A stretch of 56,908 bases of DNA from Rhizomicrobium sp. (GTDB taxonomy: Bacteria > Pseudomonadota > Alphaproteobacteria > Micropepsales > Micropepsaceae). The translations under genes and the position numbers were made by a program. Each line of letters starts with the position of its first letter. Position 1 is the stretch's first letter. The notes beneath the pieces were generated by a model. It made no database searches, had not been told where the DNA came from, and saw only the letters and a program-made list of their open reading frames with translations. Location of the stretch: the NCBI GenBank assembly GCA_031291635.1, contig JARLIR010000166.1, positions 1 to 56,908 on the forward strand, in the 5' to 3' direction. This document shows, piece by piece, positions 17,757 to 25,900 of this stretch.

Positions 17757-18527
17757 ATGAAGACAGCACGGAGGATGGCGCTTTCCGCCTTTTTATGCGC
17801 GGGAGCCGCAACGCCCGCGCTCGCCGCTTGGGATCACATCGGCAGTGTCACGATCGATCGCCATGATGGCCGCGATGCCAGGAGTTTTGACTTCGGCGGT
17901 CCGGTCTCGGCCTTGCAGTTGCGGGCGGAAGACGGCGACGTTCGCTGCGATGCCGTTCGCGCAACCTTCGGCAACGGCTCGGTTTCCACGATTTTTTCGG
18001 GGCGCTTGCGCGAAGGCCGCGATACCAGTGTCGATCTGCCGGGCGGCAATCGCGCCATTACCAATCTGGCCTTCGATTGTGATAGCCGCGGCCATGCCCG
18101 CATCGAAATCTCAGCCGATGTCGGCCAATATCACTCCGAATGGATGCGCGGTCCCAATTGGCAAAAAAGTTGGGCCAAGGTTTTCAACTGGGGCAGCAAC
18201 GCCGTCTATGATTGGAAATATCTTGGCCAAGAGCGCTTTGAAGGCCGCGATGACAGCGAGCGTGCTTATGTCGGCTGGGCCGGCCATGGCAGCGAGAAGA
18301 TCGCTTTGATGCCGGTCAACGCCGACGCCCGTTGCTCGCATGTGGCAGCAACCTTCCAGAATGGTGCGGTGCAGACTTTGGCGCTTCACGATGGCGATAA
18401 GCTGCGCAAAGGCCTGTATCACGCGCTCGATTTGCCGGGTGAGCGCCGCAATGTCACCAGCCTGTCGCTGCGCTGCCGCGCCACCGACGCAAGCGCGGTC
18501 ACCATCAAGATCTTCACCAGCAAATAG
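17757..18527 (+). CDS. Secreted protein with duplicated beta domain, unknown function
   Basis: 256 residues from the ATG at 17757, which has a good ribosome site (gaggag, 7 bases away) and starts a signal peptide (MKTARRMALSAFLCAGAATP). The mature protein has two similar halves. Each has a pattern of G-SxxIxL/QLRA-DGDVRCDAVRATFGNG, a -VDLPGGNRAITNLAFDC block and a closing beta strand. The second half repeats it as ADARCSHVAATFQNG and LDLPGERRNVTSLSLRC. Each half has two cysteines that could form a disulfide. I do not recognise the family; the fold looks like a periplasmic jelly-roll. A GGAAC-type promoter lies upstream. Confidence 0.75.
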   Translation: MKTARRMALSAFLCAGAATPALAAWDHIGSVTIDRHDGRDARSFDFGGPVSALQLRAEDGDVRCDAVRATFGNGSVSTIFSGRLREGRDTSVDLPGGNRAITNLAFDCDSRGHARIEISADVGQYHSEWMRGPNWQKSWAKVFNWGSNAVYDWKYLGQERFEGRDDSERAYVGWAGHGSEKIALMPVNADARCSHVAATFQNGAVQTLALHDGDKLRKGLYHALDLPGERRNVTSLSLRCRATDASAVTIKIFTSK

Positions 18528-18531
18528 CACC

Positions 18532-18562
18532 AAAGGCGGGTCTGGATGACGGGCCCGCCTTT
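18532..18562. terminator. Stem-loop terminator
   Basis: A 9-bp perfect stem aaaggcggg / cccgccttt with a 13-base loop. A and T runs at the two feet could serve both this gene and the leftward operon ending at 18579. Confidence 0.6.
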
Positions 18563-18578
18563 AACGCTGCTAGTGAAA

Positions 18579-18755
18579 TCAATAGTAATTCAGGGATAGC
18601 AGAACCACCGAGACGACAGCGAGAACGCTGGTAACGGCCAAGGAATACCGCATGGGATTGAAGGGTTCCCCAAGCACCAAAATATTGTCGGGTCCGTCGG
18701 GAACCAACGTGGCGGCAGCGCGTTCTTGGCGGTTGCGGTGTCCGATAGCGAGCAT
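18579..18755 (-). CDS. Small single-span membrane protein, 58 residues
   Basis: The ATG at 18755 is preceded by ggggag, 7 bases away; the stop is at 18579-18581. The product begins MLAIGHRNRQERAAATLVPD and ends with a hydrophobic helix, YSLAVTSVLAVVSVVLLSLN, then YY. It lies 60 bases after the Thivi_2564-type gene on the same strand, so the two are probably co-transcribed from the GGAAC promoter at 19061-19085. The family is unknown. Confidence 0.6.
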   Translation of the reverse strand: MLAIGHRNRQERAAATLVPDGPDNILVLGEPFNPMRYSLAVTSVLAVVSVVLLSLNYY

Positions 18756-18815
18756 CGAGCGCTCCCCAGTCTGTTGCCTTGAGTGAACGCCCGAGACGGC
18801 AAAAGGCTCCTTGCG

Positions 18816-19007
18816 CTAGCGTCCGATACGGATATCCCGCAGGGTCGCAAGGGCGCCGGTCATTTGCAGCAGCCACAGCACCACCGCAATAACGACCACC
18901 GCGTTCAAGATCTGCTTTATCGTGCCCTGCATCGGGATATAGGTGTTCACCAGCCAGAGCAGAACCCCGACTACGATCAGTATGGCTATAACCGTTATCA
19001 GCGACAT
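18816..19007 (-). CDS. Thivi_2564-type small membrane protein
   Basis: 63 residues, MSLITVIAILIVVGVLLWLV, NTYIPMQGTIKQILNAVVVI, then a second hydrophobic helix. Two transmembrane segments around a conserved NxYIPM..xIK.ILN linker are the mark of the Thivi_2564 family of small inner-membrane proteins of unknown function. The start is the ATG at 19007. A GGAAC-N16-CATT site 54-78 bases upstream suggests stress control. Confidence 0.85.
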   Translation of the reverse strand: MSLITVIAILIVVGVLLWLVNTYIPMQGTIKQILNAVVVIAVVLWLLQMTGALATLRDIRIGR

Positions 19008-19060
19008 GGCATTCCCCTATCGTTTGGCCCCTGGCGTTCGGCCGCTGGCGTTTGGATGTT

Positions 19061-19085
19061 AATGCCGCTTGCCGGAAAAAGTTCC
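19061..19085 (-). promoter_or_regulatory. Sigma-EcfG-like promoter, CATT variant
   Basis: On the minus strand GGAAC (19085-19081), 16 bases, then CATT (19064-19061) in place of CGTT. It points at the small membrane protein genes starting at 19007. Confidence 0.5.
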
Positions 19086-19117
19086 AGCACGCCACGCTGC
19101 GCCCGAATGGTGCTGGG

Positions 19118-19142
19118 GGAACTTTTTGCCGGCCAAAAAGTT
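19118..19142 (+). promoter_or_regulatory. Sigma-EcfG-like promoter of the SYLF gene
   Basis: GGAAC (19118-19122), 17 bases, GTT (19140-19142), 28 bases before the start at 19171. Together with 19061-19085 it forms a long imperfect inverted repeat (gccggaaaaagttcc / ggaactttttgccggc). Confidence 0.6.
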
Positions 19143-19170
19143 CTAGCATCGCACCACAGAGGACAATGCG

Positions 19171-19713
19171 ATGTTGCGCAACACGATTTTTCCAGCGCTT
19201 GTGCTGACAGCCATGGTCGCTGCCGCTCCGGCATCGGCCGCATCTTCAGCCGATATTGATCGCGACTCCGTTGAGGCGTTGCATACGCTTTACCGGCACA
19301 ACTCTACCGCCGAAATGCTGTCACACCACGCCAAAGCCGTGCTGGTCTTCCCCAATATCGTCAAAGCCGGTTTGGTCTTTGGCGGCGCTTATGGCGAAGG
19401 CGCGTTGCTTCGTGGTGACCGCGTCGAAGGCTATTACAACACCTTCACCGCTTCTTGGGGCTTACAGGCCGGAGCGCAGTCTTATGGCTATGCCGTATTT
19501 TTGATGACCGACAAAGCCGTGCGCTACCTTCATGACACCAAAGGCTGGGAAATCGGCGTCGGGCCGACGGTTGTGGTCGTCGACAAAGGCGTCGCCAAGA
19601 ACCTTTCAACCACGACATTGCATGACGATGCCTATGCCGTGATCTTCGATCAGCAAGGCTTGATGGCGGGCGTTAGCATCGAAGGTACCAAAGTATCGCA
19701 TGTGAAAGGCTGA
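19171..19713 (+). CDS. YSC84/SYLF-domain lipid-binding protein, exported
   Basis: 180 residues with a signal peptide (MLRNTIFPALVLTAMVAAAP). The SYLF (YSC84-related) domain fills the rest: KAVLVFPNIVKAGLVFGGAY, GEGALLRGDRVEGYYNTFTA, SWGLQAGAQSYGYAVFLMTD and a C-terminal VSIEGTKVSH. The domain binds phospholipid in eukaryotic members. In bacteria it is found in exported envelope proteins often induced by stress. The GGAAC-type promoter just upstream fits this. Confidence 0.88.
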   Translation: MLRNTIFPALVLTAMVAAAPASAASSADIDRDSVEALHTLYRHNSTAEMLSHHAKAVLVFPNIVKAGLVFGGAYGEGALLRGDRVEGYYNTFTASWGLQAGAQSYGYAVFLMTDKAVRYLHDTKGWEIGVGPTVVVVDKGVAKNLSTTTLHDDAYAVIFDQQGLMAGVSIEGTKVSHVKG

Positions 19714-19860
19714 GTTATAGCCTTTTGTTCGCGCCTTCTATGAGACGCCAAGGGGGGATCTGCTGCTCTTAACGCCGGATCCACCCGCGCACTTCCCCAA
19801 ATCATATAAGTAGTGTATGAAGGGAGCCGCGCTACGTTCGCGGTTGCGCTTGGCCCGAAG

Positions 19861-19885
19861 GGAACTTTCGCGCCGATTCCGCGTT
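19861..19885 (+). promoter_or_regulatory. Sigma-EcfG promoter of cyclic glucan synthase
   Basis: An exact GGAAC (19861-19865), 16 bases, CGTT (19882-19885), 92 bases before the glucan synthase start at 19978. Confidence 0.75.
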
Positions 19886-19977
19886 CTTTTTTTGAAAAAT
19901 TCGTTCCATCTGCTTTTTTCCCTGAGGCCGGGCGCATTGCGCTTGGCGTCTCAACCTGTGAGCATTGATATTTGAAT

Positions 19978-22900
19978 ATGGCAGCGATCCGTGCCTTTTG
20001 GCACAATGCATCCTTGCGCCCGGAACCGCCCATCCGCTCCGAGCTTTTTGGCGTTGAGCGTTTGGAACAGCACGCCAAAAGTCTGGCGGCGGCGCAACAG
20101 ATCACCGCGATGCGCGATGCTGGGCAAGCCATCATGCCGCGCTTGCTCGATAACACCAAGGTACTGACCCAAACCTATCGCGCCGTGGTGAAAGCGGTCG
20201 ATGAGCGTCAGCCGATCATGCCGGCAGCGGAATGGCTGCTCAACAATTTCCATGTCATCGACGAACAGATCCGCCAAATCAAACGCGATTTGCCGCTGGG
20301 TTATTACCGCAAACTGCCCAAGCTCGCGACTGGGCCGTTGCAGGGTTTCCCGCGCATATTTGGTGTCGCCTGGGCGATGACGGCGCATACCGATAGCGTC
20401 ATCGATATGCCCAAGTTGACGCGGTTTCTGCAATCCTATCAGCAGGTGCAGCCGCTCACCATTGGCGAGCTCTGGGCCACCTCGATCACCTTGCGCATCA
20501 CCTTGGTCGAAAACCTGCGGCGCCTGGCGGAAATGATTGCGGCGCAGCTCAGCGCGCAGCAAGCCGCCAATATCATTGCCGACGGTATCATCGGTACCGA
20601 TGAGATTGAGCCCGAGCCACGCGCGATCACGCAGCAGCGCCTGGAGCGGGCACCGTGGTCCGACGCTTTTGCCTTGCAGCTGTCGCAGCGCTTGCGCGAG
20701 CGCGATCCGGATACGACCGGGGCTTTGCGCTGGCTGTCGGAGAAGCTCGCCGCAGATGGCAAGAACGTCAATCAAGTGGCGCAAGACGAATTCCAGCGCC
20801 ACGGTTCCATGAATGTCAGCGTTCGCAACGTCATCACCAGCATGCGGCTGGTCTCGACGGTGGATTGGGCTGAGTTTTTCGAGGCGGTGAGCCCGGTCGA
20901 TGCTTTGCTGCGCGGCTGCAGCGATTTTGCGGCGATGGATTTCGCCACTCGTGATCTTTACCGGCGCCGGATCGAAGCGCTGTCGCGGCAGTCCGAGTAC
21001 GGCGAGATGGAGATTGCCACCAAGCTGGCAGAAGCCATGGCGCATGTCTCGGTCACGGCTGATCCGCAGAAAAAAGATCCCGGCTATTTCCTGCTCGCGC
21101 AGGGCAAGCGGCGGTTTGAGAAAAGCGTTGGGGCGAAGGTGCCACTGCGTCTGGCCTTCAGCCGCGCGATCTCGAATGCGGGCATCAGCGGTTATGTTGG
21201 CGTGGTGGCAGCGATGACCTTGCTGCTGCTTGCCGCCGCGCTCATTGCCGTCAGTCATGCCAATGCAGCGCTGTGGCAGTTGATCCTGCTGGCGATTGCC
21301 GGGGTCGTTCCGGCCTCGGAAGTGGCGGTCGCGCTTTCCAACCGGCTGGCTACGGAATTGGTGGGCGCCACACGTTTGCCGGCCTTGGCCTTGCGGGATG
21401 GGGTTCCCGATGATTTGCGCACCATCGTGGTGGTGCCAACGCTGTTGACCAGCGTCGCGGCCATCCGGGAGCAGATCGAGCGCTTGGAAGTTCATTATCT
21501 CGCCAATGCCGATGACAATCTGACCTTTGCGCTGCTCTCCGATTGGCGCGATGAAGCGAGCGAGCAGGCCGCCGATGATGCGTTGTTGCTGCAGGAAGCG
21601 GCGAGCGGCATCGCGCAGCTGAATGCGCGTTATGGTCAAGCCGGGCAGGGGCCGCGCTTTCACCTCTTGCATCGCCGCCGTTTGTGGAATGACAGCGAAG
21701 GCAAATGGATGGGTTGGGAGCGTAAGCGCGGTAAGCTGCACGAGCTCAATCGTCTGCTGCGCGGCGCGCAGGATACCTCTTTTATCGCGGTGGAGGGAAC
21801 AGTCCCGCAGCTGCCGGACGGCATCCGTTACGTCATCACCCTAGACGCCGATACGCGCATGCCGATGGGCGCGGCTAAGCGGCTGATTGGGAAAATGGCG
21901 CATCCCTTAAACCGTCCGCGCTTTGATCCGGTGCGCAATGTGGTTGTTGCCGGTCATGCCATTATGCAGCCGCGGGTAACGCCTTCGTTGCCGGAAAACG
22001 GCGAAGGCTCGTTATTCCAACAGGTGTTTTCGGGCCCCAATGGCATCGATCCCTATGCCTTTGCGATTTCCGACGTCTACCAGGACCTTTACGGCGAGGG
22101 CTCTTATGTCGGTAAAGGCATTTATGAGGTGGACGCCTTTGAGCGCGTCCTGAGAGACCGAATTCCGCCCAATACTGTCCTTAGCCACGATCTCTTGGAG
22201 GGCATTTGCGCCCGCGCTGCTTTGGTGACGGATATCGAAGTCATCGAAGAGTTCCCCGATCGCTACGAGGTTGAAGCGGCGCGTCAGCATCGCTGGGCCC
22301 GCGGCGATTGGCAGATGCTGCCCTGGATCTTCGGCAGCGGGCGCCGCGGCGCGGATGGCAGTTATCCCAAGCCGCTGGCTGCTCTGGGCTCTTGGAAGCT
22401 GTTCGACAATTTGCGGCGCTCTTTGTCGGCGCCGACGACCTTGCTGGCCTTGTTGCTGGGCTGGCTTTTGCCGGTCAAAGGCGCGGCGCTGTGGACGGCG
22501 TTTGTGGCGCTGACCATCATCCTGCCGCCCTTCTTGCCAGTCATCATTGGCTTTGTTCCGCGCCGCGCTGGCTCCTCTCTGCGCAATCATTTTCGCGGCT
22601 TGGCACGCGATGCCAAGTTGGGATTCTTGCAGACCTTCTTTCAGACGGCGTTCCTCGCCCATCGTGCGTGGCTAATGTTGGATGCGGTGGTGCGCACGCT
22701 GTACCGCCTTTCCGTCCACCGCCGTTTGCTGGAATGGGTCACAGCGCAGCAGGCCAGCGGCGATTCCGCTTTCCGGCGTAGCACCTTGATCGCGCAAATC
22801 GCGGCAGGCGTTGGATTTGCCGGCGTGGCGGGCGCCATCGTGATCCTCAGCGGCCACATGACTTGGCCACTGGCCGTGCCATTCTGTTTGCTTTGGGCCG

Positions 22901-25900
22901 CTTCGCCGCTACTCGCCTTTGGTGTTGGTGTGGCGCAGCCACCGTCCCGCCGTATGGCACTCAGTGCCCCAGATGCTCTGGCCTTGCGCTTGGTGGCGCG
23001 GCGGACCTGGCGCTTCTTCGAACGGTTTGTGGCGGCGGAAGACAATATGCTGCCGCCGGACAATTTTCAGGAGGAGCCGAACCCGGTCATCGCCCATCGT
23101 ACCTCGCCGACCAATATGGGTTTGTATTTGATCTCGATTGTCGCGGCGCGCGATTTCGGTTGGATCGGAACCTTGGCCAGCGTCGAACGCCTGGAAGAAA
23201 GCTTGGCAGCAATGGACAAGCTGCAGCGCTTCCGTGGCCATTTCTACAATTGGTACGACACGTCAAACCTGCGCACGCTGGAACCGCGCTATGTCTCGAC
23301 GGTCGATAGCGGCAATCTTGCGGGCTATCTGATCGCGCTGGCTCATGCCTGCCGCGAGATGGTGGCGAGCCCCATCGTCAACCCGCAGTGGACCGTGGGT
23401 TTGCGTGATCACTTGGCTCTGTTGCAGGAAGCCATAGCGGTGCCCAGCGGGGCTGTGGCGACGTCACAGCGGCCAGCCTTACAAGACGCCATCGCGGCGT
23501 TTTCAGCGACTTTGGGGCAGCCGAGTACGAACCCTACGGAAACGGCAGCGCTGTTGGGCGAACTGACGTTGCAGGCGGTGTCAATCACGCGCCTGGCCGA
23601 AGGGCAGGGCGATGAGGTGACGATCTGGGCCGAAGCGCTGAAAAATGCGGTCGGGCTTCATCACCATGATTTGGCGCGGCTGGTGCCTTGGACGAGCGTG
23701 GGGCAAAGCGCAGTGGCGACCATGCCGACATTGGCGGAGCTGCCAAGCCTCTGCGACGGCGTGCTCGAGAGCCTCACCGAAGCGGTCGACAGCGATGCCA
23801 AGCTCTTGCGGGAAGCCTTCGAGGCTTCGCAAAGCGCGGCTACGATTTTGGCGCATCGTCTCAACACCTTGGCCGATAGGGCCCAGGCGATGGCGATGGC
23901 AATGGAATTCGGCTTCCTCTTCGATGCCGACCGGCAATTGCTGTCCATTGGCTATCGCGATGCTGATGGCAGTCTGGACACCAGCTTTTATGATTTGTTG
24001 GCCTCGGAGGCGCGTCTCGCCAGCTTCTTCGCCATTGCCAAAGGTGATGTGGCGGCCAAGCATTGGTTCCGTCTCGGGCGCACTATGGCGCCGATCAGTA
24101 CCGGCTCGGTGTTGATCTCGTGGTCGGGCTCGATGTTTGAATATCTGATGCCGTCGCTGGTGATGCGCGGCCCCGCGGGCAGTTTGCTCGAAGAAACCAA
24201 CCGCCTCGTGGTGTGGCGGCAGAAGAAATACGGCGACGCCTTGCGGGTGCCGTGGGGGATTTCGGAATCGGAATTCAACGCCCGCGATATCGAACAGAAT
24301 TACCAGTATTCCAGCTTTGGCATTCCAGATCTCGGGTATAAGCGCGGCCTCAGCGAAAACCTGGTGATCGCCCCTTATGCCACCGGGCTGGCAGCGATGT
24401 TCGATCCGTCCGCTGCTGCCGCCAATTACCGCGGGCTGACAAAGCTCGGTGCCCGTGGCCCTTATGGCTGGTGCGAAGCGATTGATTTCACCCCCACACG
24501 GCTGCCGGAAGGGAAAAAATTCGCTGTCGTCCGCGCCTACATGGCCCATCATCAAGCCATGACCATCGTGGCGATCGCCAATGTTCTGCTCGACGGGGCC
24601 ATGCGGCGGCGCTTTCATGCCGAAGCGATTGTTCAAGCCGCCGAGCTGTTGCTGCAGGAGCGCGTGCCGCGCGACATCGCTATCGCCAGGCCGGTGCTGG
24701 AACAAAGCGAGCGCACAGCAGAGATCGTCAGCCAAGTGCCGACGATCCAGCGCCGCTATACCTCGCCGCATTCGCGCTTTCCGCGCACCCATGTGCTGTC
24801 CAACGGGCGCTATGCGGTGATGGTTACCGCGGTGGGCTCGGGCTACACGCGTTGGGGCGATACCGCCATCACGCGCTGGCGCGAAGACGTCACCTGCGAT
24901 GGCTGGGGCAGTTACATTTTCCTGCGCGATGTGCGTAGCGGCTTTTCCTGGTCCACCGGCTATCAGCCGAGCGCGGTCGAGCCGGATAGTTATGAGGCGG
25001 TGTTCTCGGAAGAGCGGGCGGAAATTCTCCGTCAAGATGGCGCCATCTCCACCAAGCTTGAGATCCTGGTGTCGCCGGAGAGCGATGCCGAAGTGCGCCG
25101 CATCACGATCACCAACCACGGCACCCGCACCCGCGAGATCGAACTGACCTCTTATGCCGAGCTGGTGCTGGCGCGGCAGAGCGATGATGTCGCCCATCCG
25201 GCGTTTGGCAAACTCTTTGTCGAAACATCGTTCGAACCCGGGCTGGGAGCCATATTGGCGACGCGGCGTCGGCGCTCGGACAACGATCCCAAAGTCTGGG
25301 CGGCGCATTTGGCGGTGGTCGAGAGTGACGAAGCCGGCGATGTGCAGTTCGAGACCGATCGCGCCCGGTTCATCGGTCGCGGCCAAAGCATTCGCAGAGC
25401 GGCCGCTATCGTCGATGGTTGGCCCTTATCCAATACCGTCGGCGCGGTGCTGGACCCGATCTTCAGCCTGCGCCGCCGCCTGCGCATCGCGCGCGGTGCC
25501 ACGGTACGGGTGGCGTTTTGGACGATGGTGGCGTCGACGCGCGAGGAGGTTCTTTATCTCGCCGATAAACATCGCGATTCGAAAGCCTTTGAACGGGCCG
25601 CAACGCTGGCGTGGACCCAGGCGCAGATGCAGTTGCGCCATTTGGGCGTCAGCACCGATGAGGCGCATCTGTTTCAGCGTCTCGCCAATCACATTCTTTA
25701 TGCCGATGCCATGCTGCGGCCGTCCTCGGACGCGATCAAGCGCGGTCTGCGCCAGGCTTCGATTTTGTGGGGACAAGGGATTTCCGGCGATTTGCCGATC
25801 CTTTTGGTGCGTATCAACGACAGCTCCGGCTTGGATTTGGTGCGCCAGCTGCTACGCGCCCGCGAATATTGGCGGGTCAAACAGATTGCCGTCGATCTCG

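Noticed and set aside
19951..21741. A 596-residue minus-strand frame over the start of the glucan synthase
   Set aside because: An antisense shadow of ndvB; its composition is typical of GC-rich reverse frames and it has no ribosome site.
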